Part shown: positions 44,501-57,965 of the stretch, one piece after another
Layout of the letters: each line of letters starts with the position of its first letter
Numbering within the stretch: position 1 is the first letter of the stretch
Source of the DNA: Tiliqua scincoides
Taxonomy: Eukaryota > Chordata > Lepidosauria > Squamata > Scincidae
Assembly (NCBI RefSeq): GCF_035046505.1
Contig: NC_089829.1
Location: 2,526,001-2,590,000, forward strand
Length of the DNA: 64,000 nt
Reading direction: 5' to 3'
Translations under genes and position numbers: made by a program
Notes under the pieces: model-generated
What the model saw: the letters and a program-made list of their open reading frames with translations, nothing else
Database searches by the model: none
Told to the model about the DNA's origin: nothing

Positions 44501-47500
44501 GTGGCTCAGAGAGCGAGGCTGCACTTGGCCTGCCAGTCTCCATCATACCCTGGAAGAACCGTGAATAAGCACCCCAACGTGTCTGGGAAGGGTGGTCCTG
44601 GTCCTTGAATGCCCATCACCTTCAGTCATGCACACATAAACCACACAGTAGCCTCCAGCACCCCCAGCCACTTGCTCACCGAGACATAGTCCAGCTCGTT
44701 GTAGGAAACTGCCTCCTCCACCATGTATGGCTTCTCAGCAGCTCCTGACCAAAAAGGAAGGGAGGGTGTCAGCCAACACACAGAGGTGGGGAGAAAGCAA
44801 CACACACACCCCACCTCCCACAATTACAGCTGCCAGAGAAACTGACCTGGGGGAAATTCCCTCCCACAAGACACGGATCATTTAGAGGCCCAAGTCCACC
44901 TATTCGATCATTCCCGTCTAGGGAATGTTTAAAATGGGAACCTCTCCACTCCCCCCCCCCCAATCTGGTTGTGGCCTGGAAGAAGGTGAGGCAAACCCCA
45001 ACATTTGCATGGTAAGGAGGAGGTCTTTCTTCTGCCAGCAGCCTCCTCAGAGGCTGCCCTTGGAGAAAACCTCTCTCTCCAGCCCAATTCTGCCAGATCC
45101 CTGAAAGGGGGCCTTGGCCAGCATGCACTGCAGTGAGGGGCAGCACCCCCACATCTTTGGCGCTTGTGCTTGGGGTGCAGGCGGAAGGAGTGCAGACTCA
45201 GAGAGCCAGCCTAGCAGGTACCTTTCCGGATGAGGTACACATAGCAGTCCGTCAGCAGCACGTAGACCAGTTGCAGGTTCCCCTCCATGTGCCCAGTGCT
45301 CATGCGGATCATCTACGGTGGAAGGAGGGCTGAGATAAGGCACCAGGGAGGACAGTCCGGGAAACACTGGTCACTGCCTCACTGGGACAAAGCTGGTGCT
45401 CTGCCAACGGCCCACCACCCAAGATCTGCACAGCCCTCCCCACTTAGCTTTACTTCCAGTACTCAGCACCACAGTGCAAGCACATGGCTGCTCTTCCCTC
45501 TCCCCCTGCAGGAACCCCCCCATAGAAGGAGCAACCACACTCAGGTCTCCTGGGGATCTCGGGCCTACCCGGAAGAGCTGCTCCTCGTTCTCCCGGAAGA
45601 CGTGGATCATCAGAAGCAGCAGGTGGTTGTTGTCCACCCTGTGTGAGGAGGATGCAGGAGTCGAAGTCAGGCAGGGCCATGGCCAGCCCTCCCAAGGCAT
45701 GTGCAAGATGGAGAGAACCTGTAGCTACTTCCACATTAGGACCCTACAACTTTCAAGGGGGTTTTCCACAATCAACCCAAAGGAGATGGGATGCATAGGA
45801 CCCATCTGGCACTGCTAAGACTCAGTGGTTCCCAAGCTTTTTAGGGACCCCAGAAGCTGCTGCCTGATTTATGAATGCCAAAGGGTATGACTAAAATGGT
45901 GACTGGGCAGCAGTGCTCCCCCTGTAGCAGCCTGTGTAACCACTGATGCACACTGCCTCATTTGCCCTTTCAGATCACATTTGCGGACCACCAAAAACTT
46001 GACCACGGGCCCTGGTGCATCCTGGACCCACAGTCTGGGAACCACTACAATGTCCTGCCTCGCCCGGCTACTCCAGACCAGGCCCTGTTCAGAGCAGGTC
46101 CCCTGTGGCCATTCTTAGAAGTGCCTCTCTTGCAAAGACTGCTGCTGCTCACTGCCCGTTTCATGCGAGGTGATAGTACTGACTTGCCCCTTCATCAGTC
46201 CGTCTTGGAACTTTTGCAGGGGATGGGGAAAGACTCTCACTGCCACTCTCACTTCTCCATGATTGAAAATGCTGAAGCAGTCCAATTTCACAGTAAAGAA
46301 TGAGAGGAAATTGGAGTGGGCAGCCTGGAGACTGGAGATGATGGACTAAGGGGCAATTCAGCAATACCACAGAACAGGGAGCAATGAGTGGGGTGGCAGA
46401 AGCCAGCAGGAGGACCCTAATTACAGGCACATTCATCCTGAAAAACCTCTGCACCTGGGGAGACTGGCCCCGCATCTCCAGTCAGGTCTGAAACGAAAGC
46501 CCAGAGGACAACGTAAGGATACCAGGCTGCAAAGGATACCACCTTCCTCGCCCGATATGAGCAAGTGGAAGGAAAGAGTGGGCAGACTTTCTAAGGCCCT
46601 GCTCACCTGAACTCAGAAGGATGAGCTGCTTCTGAAGGGCTGCCCTGCCCCTCTTCCACCCCTGAGTCCTCGGCGCTGCTTGGGGAGGTGCTGGCCTGAT
46701 CCCCTTTCCGCTTGCGGAGGGTCTCTATGTTTGCAGCAGCGGCAGCTGTCTCTTCCTCCTCGCCTGCTACTGGCCCAGCAGGTTTCCTCTCTCCTTCTCC
46801 AGCAGCTTCAGGGCCACCAGGAACATATGGCGGTTGGCCATCCCTTGGAGAGTCATGGTGGCCACCACCTGGCGCAGGACTGTTTGGACTCTCAACGGTA
46901 AAGCAGTAGAAGTCCATAGGGGCCGAAATCCCCTCACCAAGGCTGCCAGAGGGTGGTCCCTCACAGGGGGCCTCCCCTGGCACTTCACTCCGAAAGGACA
47001 GGTTGGGGGCATCCAAGGAGCTGCTCCAGCCGGCATCCAGTTGCCTGTCCAGTGTGTGGATCACCTTGCTCAGCGCTTGCCCCACCCGCTCTATAGAGGT
47101 GTCTTTCATCTCAGGGAGCCTCGGCTGCCCAACAAGCGCAGGGGTCTGGCTACTCACTTCAGGCTCAGCCTCTCGGGCAGACCCCTGCCTCTCAGCACTT
47201 TCGTCAGTTCTGCTGCTCCCCAAGGCAGTGGCACCTTGAGACTCTGGCTGGGCCGCGGTGGTGGGAGCGGGACTGGAAGCTTCCTCCACCTTGCCCACCT
47301 TCTTCCTCTTGCCAGTCTTCTTCTTCTTCGCTAACCTGAGGAGAGGAGGGTGCTCAGGACTCCAGCAGGCCACAGCCAGGCAATGGACCTCTGGCAGGGG
47401 CACCCAGCAGGCAGACTGGGAGGCCTTCCAGCCCCTCAGTTCCTGGCATCCTGCAGCTTCAAGACAGGGTGGCAACGTGGGCTGCCCTGGGGAAGAAGAG

Positions 47501-50500
47501 GGGAGGCCTTGCCCTGCCGTGCAGAAAGGTAGGACAGGCCCCTTCACCACCAACACCACCACCACCCCACTTGCCACAGAGTTTAATCACAGCAGTCTCT
47601 CTGCCCTCCCAAGAACGGATCTCTGGCTCTGCCAGGCAGAAAAGGCCCCAGCCCTGGCCAGTCACAGCAGCCAGGACTGGGCTGGGTGGATCAAGGCTGC
47701 TGTAGGTGCTCTGCCTTACTAGGTCTCCCCCGCTGACCTGATGACCTCCAGCTCTGTGCAGCTCCCCGACTGATCTGTGCCTTCGCCGATACCCTCCTCC
47801 TTCTCCTTGGAGGCAGAGTGCACTGGGGTGGTCTCAGCAGAGGAGGGAGCTTCCACCTTCTCGTTAAAAGGGTTGTAGCGCTGTGTGGGGCTCCTGGCAG
47901 ATGCTCGGGCACTGTTCAGCTCGGAGGCCACCGAATGGGGGCAGCTGAGGGTGTCTGTGAGGTCTCCGTCTAGGAAAGGAAGGAGGAGGGAGAACACTAT
48001 AGGCGGCTCCATGCAAGAAGTGCAGAAGAAGGACCCACATGCAGAAACAAAGCCCAGGATTCCCTCTCCAGCCCGGATGTTGCTCCTTTGTGCCTCCTCC
48101 TGCAGGCAGGCAGGCAGGGCCTTCCAAGAGAACTCCACCACCACTGAAGGCAGGAGGGACCACCTCCACTATAGGCAGGCAAGGGGTGCAAAGGATCCAG
48201 CACTCCCAGTCTGGCAAGTGTACCAGAACTTCTGAGGGCACAGTTGCCTCCAGAGATCTACAGCTTGAAGCACATCCACAGTCAAAGCCCCAGCCCCCTG
48301 CGTAGAGGTGCCCTCGACTTTGGCTTGGAGCCCAGGCAAAGGAAGGAGAAGCTGCCCGATCAGAGCCTGGGTACTGGCAGTCGCAAGCCCAGAACAGGAG
48401 TCAGGAGCATCACGCCCAGCCCATGCTCTGTGGCAGCTACACCTCACTGCAGAGGGCTGGCAGGGGCATGCTGTATTCTTGCCCCAAAGCACCCGGCTCC
48501 TAGCAGGAACTGCTGTAAGCCGCCTGAAGGACTGCAAACCTCCACTCTGGGTGCCTTGCACCTGTGAAAAGCCCTCATGTGCCTTGGGGCAGGCTTGCAA
48601 GTCATGAGATCTAGCAACTTGTTTTCAAAACCAAGAAAAAAACCAGCTGGATTGGAGCAAGAGCTTGTGGCTCGCCTGCTGACAAAACCCACATAGGAGG
48701 AGGCCCCTAGCTGGAGACAGTGTGGAGGCCGAGAACGGGGAGAGCAGGGGGGCTGCCTGCTCAGAAAAAGAAGCTGTAGGGAAAAGGGGGGTTGTGACAA
48801 GCAAGTCAGGCAGGGGGCTTCATTCCGGTCTTTTCCATGCACCAGCAGGACAGAGAATGTGGTTAATCACCCCAGACAGAGGGGGGTGCTGGCTGGTCTC
48901 TGCACAGGAGACGTGGTTTGTTAATTGAAAAACAGAAAGGTGAGTGCCGCGTGCTGCGTCAGAGGCACAGAGGGATGAGAAGGTTAGACACCCTTGTTAG
49001 GCACCCAGAGGGCAGATCAGACCCACCCTGACTCCCTGGGATGCTCAGGGAGACAGGCAGAGACCCAGGCTCATGTGGCTCAAGAGGCCGCTGCTCCCAC
49101 CTGCTGGAGCCTTTGCCAGCACCCTTGTTAGCTGTGCGAGAGACCACAAGGGAGGGAGGAGAGATGACCTGCCCTTCCAAGATGCTTGGAGCCTCTGGGT
49201 TGCTTACTCCTGCGGGCACACGCACATTAGGGACTGCCCCCTGGCGCATGCAGCAAGCTCTGGTGCGGAAACAAAAGCGGCACAGCAGAAAGTGTGACTA
49301 CGGACAACCGGGTGTGTTTGTCCCACCTTCCCAGGCCGCAGTGGGCAAGGATGGCGCTGCAAGGAAGACGTCTCCAAAATCATAATCTACAAAAACGAGG
49401 GACAAAACTGAGGGTTAGCAATGCAGCTGGCAGCAGGGGGTGGATGGAGGGGAAGTAGGAGCCATGGAACTCACTCCCCCATGATCCTGTGAGGCCTGGT
49501 CTGCACATAGGCAACAGCAGCCTGAGCAGTGGGGTGGGCTGGTCTGCTGTACGCAGAGGGTGGGGAGGCAAGGGCTGAACACTTTCCCACTTAAAACTCC
49601 AGCCCTGTGGGGAAGGGGAAGGTGGCATGCTCCTGACACAATCTTGCAAAAGGTGGTCCACCCCTTCCCAAAATGGGACAGCTCACTCTGCCAGCAGCTT
49701 CTCCTATGGTCAGACCCGAGCAGGAGAGGCTCAGCCAGGATGGCCACCGGAAATCTGCGTCTACTCCCTAGTGTGGTTTGGAAGCTCCCACAGGATGAGC
49801 AATTGTGGCCCTTTTGGTCAGTTGTCTGGCTCCCAGGGTCAGCCCCTGCACCTGTCCTGGCCCGTGCTGCCTGCTGGCGTTTTGGCTGTGGCAGGAAAGG
49901 GAGCGATGAGATTTCATCCACCTGTGTGTCCATTCATTCATCCTCCATCACAAGCAGCATGGGCCGCAGGCACCTTTCCATGCATACACAGGCATGGTGA
50001 AATCCTGCTAATTGCTGCAACAAGTTTCTGCTCAGTGCCAGTCTCTCCCTCTCTGCCTCGGCCCTTCCCCTCCCTCCCCTCCCATTTGTTCCTCCTTCTC
50101 TGCAGATGAATAGTAGCACAGTCAATGAAAGAAATAATACCACCTACATGTCTTTCCATTTGCCTAGAGAGTCTCCAGGGCTGCAAGCAGCACACTCTGG
50201 CTGGAAGAGGTTTTGACCAAAGCAGCGCTTCTCCGGAAGGAGCCCTGGGAAGTGACAGTTCCAGGCACAAGCAAGAGCTGACTCCCATGTGGTTTCCTCA
50301 ATAGGTTGCAGTTCCCAGGTCTCCTCACAGGGCGCTGCTACACTGACCACAGAGGTGGCCAGGATGACCCCTCCTGCCCTCCAGCAGTTCAGTGCTCGGG
50401 GTACCCTCTGAAGCCACTTACCTTCACTGGAGGGGGCAATGGCACTATCATCCCACTCCAGGTTGGTGGAGGTGGCTGAGTTGAAGGAGTTGAGCGAGAG

Positions 50501-53500
50501 GCTGTCCGAACCATGGGCCGAGCTGGGCAAGCGGTCCTCAAAGTCCAGCAGGTGCTGGGGCTTGTAGTAGTCTGGCATGTAGGGGGCCAGGTCCAGGTAT
50601 GGGGCGTCCTGCAAGGGTCATGGAGACACAGAGTAACAAAGGAGGGAGGGGGTGTTCACCCTGGGCCACAGACCAGCCTGCCCCCTAGCAGCCCCCCTCG
50701 CTTCAAGACCTGTGTCGGCCAAGTACCAGGAGAATACAAGGAGGAGCAACAGCTGTTGGTGCTAGCAAGAAATGTGTCTCAGCACTGTTTGTGAAGCCCC
50801 TATTTGCCTCACCCTTTTCAACTGCAATCCTCGGCCACTAGGCACAGGACAAAGGCCTCAAGGCAAGAGGCTCACCTCGTCCACACGGGCGCCAGTCCAA
50901 GCCCCATCTGCCAGCAGGTCTCCGACAATAGCCACGGGACAGTGCCTGTGGTGTTGGGAAGGACTGCACCCCCAAGGACAAGGTCTGGTACTGAAAGGGT
51001 GTGGTCATGGGATGCCCTCTGAGAGGCAGACTGCACTTGGAAAGGAGGCTTGGCAATCATGTTCTGCATTTGCTACAGCTCCTTGATCTGCAGCTACAAC
51101 TCATGGCAGGTCAGTCTTGGTAGGAGCCTTTCCATTGCATTGGGGGGGGGGGGCGCAAAGGCAGCAGTGACTGTCTTTGTCAAGGCGAGTGCGGTGGGGG
51201 GAGGACTGGAGTCCAGAGAGAACCCAAGCTCCACCTGCTGGAGTCCGAAACTCCCCAACACCTAAGTTACATCTCAAACGGGTGCTTAACAAGATCAGGG
51301 CCACTAAAAGGGGAACACCTGCAGCCTAGCACCCTGCTTCTGACAGTGGCCTACAGGAAGCCTGTGAGACTGGGACAGAGTGAATGTCCCCACATCTGGC
51401 AAAAAGCACCCTGAATCTGCCACCCTCTTGCCCCCTTACCCCCTCCTCTGTTCCTGTCTGTGGCCCCTTCAAAACCCCTCCAGTCAGAGGAGTCAGTGAA
51501 TTCGGCTCTCTGCCCTGTGCAAAGCAAGGCTGCTCACTTCTTGCCAAGAGGCAGGAAGAAGGCGTGTTCTTGCTCCCCGTGTAACCAGATTCACATCCTG
51601 ACCTCTTCCCTGGGACAGGCAAGTTAAGCAGAGGCTGCCACCTGTAAAGGGTTCGCACCAGCAGGAATGAAGAGTCAAAAATGTGTGCGTGGAATGGAGA
51701 AGAGAGAGGCCATGTGTGGCACACTCCTCCCCTAAAGAGAAAAGTAGGGGCGGCCTATTGAAGAAGGGGTGGCCCATGAAAAAGGGCTTCTGAGCCAGAA
51801 CCATGAGAGTGTCCTCATCCAGCCTGGCATGTCCTCCAGCACAGAGGCTGCCTCCACAGCAGTGGGAGCCTTGGGATGCAACCACCATACACGAAAGGCT
51901 GCCTGTGACCAGGCACCCAGGCCAGCTAAAGGGGGACAGCAGCCGATGCAGCAGGGCTCCTTGGGGATGGAAAAAAACTGCTCACCAGATCCAAGTCGAA
52001 GCGGATGAACTCTAGGCCAGAGACCAGTGTGAGGAACAGGGCCAGGTGATCATGGTTGCAGACTAGAGCATTCCTGTGGGGCAAAGGAAGAGTAGCCTCA
52101 GCAGCATCTAGGGCTGCTCCACCTTGGTGTAAAGTAAGAAGCTGGCTGGGAAGGGTTGGAGCTGCTACAGGGACACCTGGCAGACCCAAAGCATCAGTTG
52201 CAGAATAAGTTCCATAGGCAGAGATAAGTCGTAAATCCAAAAAGGTTGTTTAAAGCAGGCTCCCAGATTGCGTATGAGTCAGAGTCAGAGTTGTAACTGA
52301 GTTAGACTACCCAGTGTAGCTCCTTGGAGTGTGTCCTTAAGATCTAGATCTTCTGAGTAATAAGGTGGCTGTGTTTTCATACACATCAAGCGGAAAAAAA
52401 TCTTAACAAAGACGAGTACCAGCAAAAATATTCTACAGGAAAAGCAGTTCGATGAACACTAACTCTAACAGACGTAATTTCACAGTACACTTCCCTAGTG
52501 CAGTTTGGCTCCGACTACCCCCCTGCACAGACTCACTTGACGTAGTATTTGTGCAGCAGGCTCCAGTTCTCCTGGAAGAGGCGCAGGTAGCTCTCCAGTG
52601 AATTCTCATTGAGGGCCAGGTACAGCCAGGCACGGCCTGCAGAGCAGGAGAGAAGGGAGCCAAGGCAGGCACCACTTTCAGAAGAGACCAGGGTCCCAGA
52701 GCCACCCCAGCTGGAAGCAGGTCACAACTCCTCTGGGCTCAAAACAGCAGCAGCACCCCAACAGCCTCTGTGAACTTATCACCTCTCCCCCCCAGGAGGT
52801 AATGCTTAATTGTGACCAAGGCAGCCCTGGGGCACACACTCTGACCTACAGAAGCCCTTCTTCCTGGTCACTGTGTGATGAAGTCCCTGGCCACAATGTA
52901 TCCTGTATGGTAACATTAAAAAAAACTAGGCCCAACTGAAACAGAACCTGCTCTGTTCACACTCCAAAACCTCTCTGAGTAGGGAAACCAGATCTCTGCA
53001 AAGCACCCAATGCTGTTCCAGAGGCCTGCATGAAGCCTCTGGTCTGTGGAAGCAGAATGGTGGGGGGCGGGGGAGACCATGCTCTGCTCCCCCCACTACT
53101 CTGCTTCCATGGACAAAGCCAGTTGCTGGACAGGAAACCATGGGGACACTCGCCTAGAAGCAGGAGAGAATGCTTGCCAGACTCTTGGCAGTCGCCTGCC
53201 ATCCCTCCCCCCGCTCCCCCTACTTCAGAAGACACACACTTACTGCGCCCCAGATTCGTGGTCACATGCTCCAGCAGCTCAATCTGCTCCACAGCTTCTC
53301 GGCGGGTAAAATGCACCACCAGGACCCAGTAGCCAGAAGGGAGGTCTTGTAGCCTGTCGAAAAGGAGGCCCAGGGGGGTTGCTGGGGGAGACCCCTGGGG
53401 AAGACCGCAGAAGGTCTAGGGACACTGGCCTTCCCCTCCCCCTGGCTGTGAAAGACCCTCTGACATAGTGGACCCAGGTGCTTCCCCTCCCCCACCCCTG

Positions 53501-55273
53501 GCCTCCAGAGCACAGCCTGCTCCTCTGAGGAAGGAGACCTTAACCTAGTGACTCTGAAGGACCAGATGTCTCCAGGCTCCCCAGGTGCAAGTCAGTCTTG
53601 ACACCCAGGCCTTCAAAGCTGACTCCTCCGAACTCAAAGGCGAGCCTGTGGCCTGAGCCTCTGAGGCTTGAGCCCAGCAATCCACCAAGCAAGCTATGGC
53701 AATTCCTCCTATGGCCTCGCTCCTTACCCATAAAGCAGTGCGTGGTCCAGGTGCTCGCACAGCCGCTGCAAGACTTTGTCATGGTTCCGAATGGCTGGGG
53801 TCTCATCCTCACAGGCAGCAAAGTAGCTCTGCAACTGGGAAAAGGGGACAATCTTGGTGTGGGGACAGTGCCACTGACCACTTTGGGAAGCTCAGCCCTG
53901 CACAGTGATGCTCCACACGGTGGGAAGCAGCTCAACATGCAAAGAAAAGGGGCAGAATGGGAGTTGTTTTCTAGAAGCTGTTTTTGTAAGTTATTCCCCA
54001 GGAGAGCCAAAAGCGGGCCTGTCCTTTTCCCCCCCACTGCCACAGGAGGACGAGGACCACGCTTTGGCCCATGGATGAAGTACGTCTCCTGGACTGACTG
54101 AGCCAGCCTGATCTGGGCATCAACTGGGTCTCTCACATTATCTACAAATGAGATTTTTCAAAGGACAACATCTAGTGTGACGCTTGCAGGAACGAACAAA
54201 CGACCTGCTTTTTCATCTCTGTGACGGCACAGAAGTTGTGAGGCTGGCGCTGGATGCCGGTTGGTGTGCCCCAAGGAGAGCGACAGCAGCCTTGCTGGTC
54301 TGGCTTACAGGTACAGCAGCCAGGAGAAGCCGCGTTCCCCACCAACAGGCTTTGCCCCTCCTCACAGCTGCCAGGCCCCCAAGCCCCCGGCCGCAGGGCT
54401 CTGATGCCAGGCAGGCTCCTGGTCACGCCCTCCGGCGGCTTTGGCCAGGGACAGAGGTTCCCCAGCAGGGTGCTGCCTCAGCCGGCAGAGAGCGAGGCCC
54501 AGAGAGCCCCACTGCCCTGCACACGCCCGTCCTGCAGAGGGCTCCACAGGCCACCCCCGCCCCGGACACGCCTCCCAGCCGGCTTCCGCAGCGCCTCCCA
54601 CCGCGCTTCTCCGCCGCTGGGAAGGTGGCTCAGGAGAGCCGGGCACTGCGGCGCCGCGTTCCCAGCCAGGCGGGTTGCGGCAGGGGAGCAGCGCCTGGAA
54701 GGGCCTTCCAGAGCCGGGCCAGGCGCTGCCTTGCTCGCGAGCAGCTGCCGCGGCCGTCCCGAGCCGCTCCCAGGACCTCCGCCCACGACGGCCGAGTGCG
54801 GCCGGCGCACAGCGACCGGGGCAGCCTCTTCGCAGGGGGCGCGGGCTCGGCCTGGCAGGCTCCGCGCACAGCGCTGCCGCGGCCGAGTCTCCGCTGCGCC
54901 CAGGAGGGCTCCCTCGCGCGGGCCCGGGGTCTGCCCCGCAGGGCCTTGCCGGAGGACTCAGGTGCGCCGGGCGCGGGCAGCTAATGCTGCCCCGAGAACT
55001 AACGCGGGCTCGGCCGCCCTCGCTCCACCCGCCGGCCTCCCAGAGGTCCGAGGCTGCGACCGCGGCCCAGCCCGGCCACGGGCGTGGAAGGCCTGCGACA
55101 GGCCGGCCTCCTCTGCTCCGACACGAGGACTCCTACAGGCTGCGAGGGCGGCGCTGCCGGAGCCCCGGCCGGGCGGCTTCCCGGGGCGGCGGACCGACCG
55201 ACCGACCGACCTTCTTGACGGCGAGCGAGACGTTCTGCAGCATCCTGTCCTGCACCTGCGCGGGGGGCTCCAT
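41543..55273 (-). CDS. PLEKHM2: PLEKHM2 (SKIP), RUN and PH domain lysosome-kinesin adaptor
   Basis: Twenty coding exons on the minus strand: 55273-55211, 53834-53728, 53353-53244, 52636-52537, 52073-51986, 50608-50422, 49386-49327, 47969-47738, 47335-46607, 45638-45569, 45312-45222, 44744-44680, 44329-44241, 43897-43765, 43162-42972, 42695-42630, 42553-42394, 42173-42006, 41902-41786, 41680-41543. Phases agree throughout: 987 codons (human 1019). In human cells it binds ARL8 through the RUN domain and kinesin light chain through two W-acidic motifs, moving lysosomes outward. Visible here: RUN domain (about residues 35-160; GYWVLVVHFTRREAVEQIEL), W-acidic motifs LEWDDS (W208) and AAWEDGD (W237), a long disordered Ser/Glu region, KKKK-basic patch, PH domain (about 740-850; YLGKEHWKPCFVVLSNGILY) and the conserved C-terminus SDSLCRGRASRDPWC. 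The start MEPPAQVQDRMLQN aligns with human. The disordered exon (729 nt) is the most diverged. Confidence 0.97.
45823..46047 (+). mobile_element. hAT (Charlie-like) element in a PLEKHM2 intron
   Basis: The left end CAGTGGTTCCCAAGCTTTTT pairs with the right end CAGTCTGGGAACCACTA. GGGACCCC near the left is mirrored by GGACCCACAG near the right. About 225 bp, no coding capacity. The 8-bp flanks no longer match well, so it is probably old. Confidence 0.65.
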
Positions 55274-55980
55274 GGCGGGCGCGGCGGGGGGGCTGCGGCT
55301 GCTCCTGCGGCGGCCCCCCGCCCTCCTGCGGCGGCTGCGGCCCAGCCTGGACGCTCCGCTGCCGCCGCTGGCCGGCCGGGGGACGGGACGTCCGTCCCCT
55401 CCTGCCGCCGCCAGGGGCCTCGATCCGGCCGCTCGCTGTCCTCCTGGCCGCCCGCCGCTGCCGACTCCGGCCCCCGCCTCCTCCCTCGTGACGAGGCAGC
55501 GCCTAGGAGGGGCGGGCGGGGGAGGGACTCCCGGGCGCCCGGCCGGGCCTCGGAGCCGCTGCTCGGGGCGGGAACTCCCCTCAGAGGCGCGCCTGTGTTC
55601 TTTCCGCGAACTACAGCTCCCGGCGGCCTCTGCGAGGAGGCGCGTGCGCGGAGCTGCGGCCGCGAGTAGTGCCGGGAGTCGTGGTCCGGAGGCGACCCTG
55701 TCGCCTCTTCCGCTCCCTCCCTGCTCGGGGCGCGTCCTGGGGGCGTCGGGAGGGAGTCCCCGCGCGGCGATGCGCGCGGGCACCGAAGGGGAGGCGCACT
55801 GAGACCCACCAGTGAGGCTGCGCTCCGCTCCCCGCACAGCGCCGGGCGGACCGAGGGAGCAGTTCTCTCCCCTTCCCCGAAGCGTCGCTGCGGCCGGACT
55901 GGGAACGGCCTCGAGAGCGGGCGCGCCCCGGAGGCTGCAGGGAGTCCCGCGCAGGCGGCACCTGTTGCTCGCCGCGGCTG
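54330..55980 (-). promoter_or_regulatory. PLEKHM2: CpG island at the PLEKHM2 promoter
   Basis: A dense CpG, GC-rich block around PLEKHM2 exon 1 (ATG at 55273), extending about 0.7 kb upstream and 0.9 kb into intron 1. It fits the TATA-less promoter of a widely expressed gene. It generates very long chance frames on both strands. Possible divergent transcription to the right cannot be judged from sequence. Confidence 0.8.
55192..55211. repeat. (GACC)5 tetranucleotide repeat at the PLEKHM2 exon 1 splice donor
   Basis: Five GACC units end exactly at the exon 1 boundary. On the gene strand the donor reads AAG|GTCGGTCGGTCGG, so several GT dinucleotides in the same 4-bp register follow the exon. 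Confidence 0.85.
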
Positions 55981-57260
55981 GAGAGCGGAGGCTGCTGCCG
56001 GGCTCTGCCAGCGCCCGAGACTGACGGGCCTGTAACCTGCAGCGGGCCGCTCGTAGCAGCAGCACGAAATGCCCCGGACTGGCACCAGCTTCAGGGCGAC
56101 CGTCCCTTTGAGACGCCGGGCACGCGCGAACCTCCAAGGCGCAGGGCTCCAGAAGGTGGTGCCGGTCGAGGCAGGGCCTGCGGGCCGGTCACTAAACTGC
56201 TCAGACGTTCCAGCGCCACCAGCAGGTCAGCCACACGGACCCGCAAAAGCAACCAGCCGCTTTCAACAGTCCTTACAGTGCTTGACTTTTCTTAACAGTC
56301 GGGATCAACCGCTATGGAATTGTTCCTGTTTTGCAGAAGGCCTCCTTACACCTACTTAAGCAAACTTGCTTGAACCCAAACAGTTTTACAAAACATCAAA
56401 CAGCACGAAACATTAGCAGGAATAGACCAAAATTCAAATATGGCATTTGATACACAATAAGAACAAAACAAAACTGTTAAGCACATTTCCTCCCTGCAAT
56501 GAGTGTGCACTGAAAAGGTTAAAGTAAGTAACAGTTTTGAACTGCTCCATATTACAAAATATTCTGCATTTGCCAGAAAATACTTAGGTTTTTTCTGAAA
56601 CTAAATACCTCTTGGACATTTTTTCACATCTCAGAAAAATAAACTTGACATGAGCTTACAGAACCAAAGACAAAATTTAAGGACAGTACTAATGGCAGCC
56701 AATCCCTAGATAACTTGTTTGATGTGCTGTTCTGCCAAGCTCCCTGTTCTGAGCTTTGCCTAGAGGTCCTGTGCCCACTTTAAAGCTAATTAGTTCCCCC
56801 AGCTTGACTACAGCTAAATCTGCCTGGACCAGCAGGAAGGAGACCAGCAGGTGGCTTGCCTGTAAGTCTGCAGGGTCCCCGGCTCTCCAAGCAGCAGTCC
56901 TTCCAGGTAAGCAGCGGCAGTCTGAGTAGTTCGTTTGTTAGTCCATAGGTCAGTGCACAAGTTCACAGTTTGTCCTCTAGTCCATCTGTCACAGTGCCAG
57001 TTCGTTGTTCACTTGCCAGTCCAAGCAACTTGTGTGCCAGAAAGTCAGTTCAATAGGTAGAGCCGTGAGTCAATCTGTAAGTCCACAAGCTAGTAGGTCC
57101 GTTTAGCCAGAAAGTCAGTCTGTTCTGCCAGCAAGCCTCCTCTCACTCAACCTGCAACCCACAAACTCTCTCTGCATCAGGTGCTTCTGATATCCTGTAA
57201 TGACCTGACTGCCTCTAGTGGCTGCAGCTGGGCAGCACACCCTCTGCTCAAAGCCCAGCC
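55981..57260. other. Spacer right of the PLEKHM2 promoter
   Basis: GC content falls quickly after about 56150. No gene recognised. At 56930-57130 there are loose repeats of CAGTCTGTTC/GTCCA(T)-type words that may be a decayed tandem repeat. Confidence 0.35.
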
Positions 57261-57264
57261 CAGG

Positions 57265-57480
57265 GTGTCAAACTCATTTGGTACATTCCTGATGCCTGCT
57301 GAGGGCCAAAAGTGATGCCATTAGGCAGGAAGTGATGTCATTGAACAGTTCATGACTAAAAATAAGCACTTTTTCTCACTTGGGAACTCATTAGCTGCAA
57401 ATGACAGAACAGAAAATATACATATCTTGATCATATTCATGATATGGGAGAGCTCAATTTTCAAGTGGGCTGGGGGGGAG
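57265..57480 (+). mobile_element. hAT-like fragment
   Basis: CAGGGTGTCAAACTCATTTG followed by GAGGGCCAAAAGTGATG and AGGAAGTGATGTCATTGAA is typical of non-autonomous hAT elements. The right end is not defined. Confidence 0.5.
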
Positions 57481-57879
57481 GGCCACTGCTGACACCACAT
57501 GCTATCTCCTCGCCCGATCTTCCGCAATTCCAATACAAATGCATTTTGTGTTTGCAAACATACGTCAAATTCTAAACTTGGAGAGAAAAATTGGATTTTT
57601 CTTAGGAAAAAAAATTAATTCCATCCTTTATTCACAAAGGATCAGGCAACTAGTTGCTTCTAGTGGTCTGAATTTTAAAGAGCAGTTATTTTTTCTTTGA
57701 ATGCTGTACACTAGGTCTTTCCCAGACAAAGTTACACATTGTTGAGCAGAAGATGCAAGCAGTTTCATAGCAAAACAGGGCGTATACAACAGTTTCAGAA
57801 GATCACATTTGCCAACATGCCACATATACACATTGTTATTTAGATACATTTACACAGTCTGTGTTCAAACAAATTACAG

Positions 57880-57965
57880 CCCAAATTACAGCCCACACTT
57901 TCCTGGAAGTAAGCCCCATTGACTTTAATGAGACTTACTTCTGAGTAGACATGCATAGGCTGCCA
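57880..57965 (-). repeat. Common squamate interspersed repeat
   Basis: TGGAAGTAAGCCCCATTGAC and CTTACTTCTGAGTAGACATG followed by CATAGGCTG are the reverse-oriented form of the repeat at 32105-32205. Confidence 0.6.

Noticed and set aside
54254-56137. Several 330-470-codon frames on both strands
   Set aside because: CpG-island composition artefacts around PLEKHM2 exon 1. Only the 21 codons at 55273-55211 are supported.
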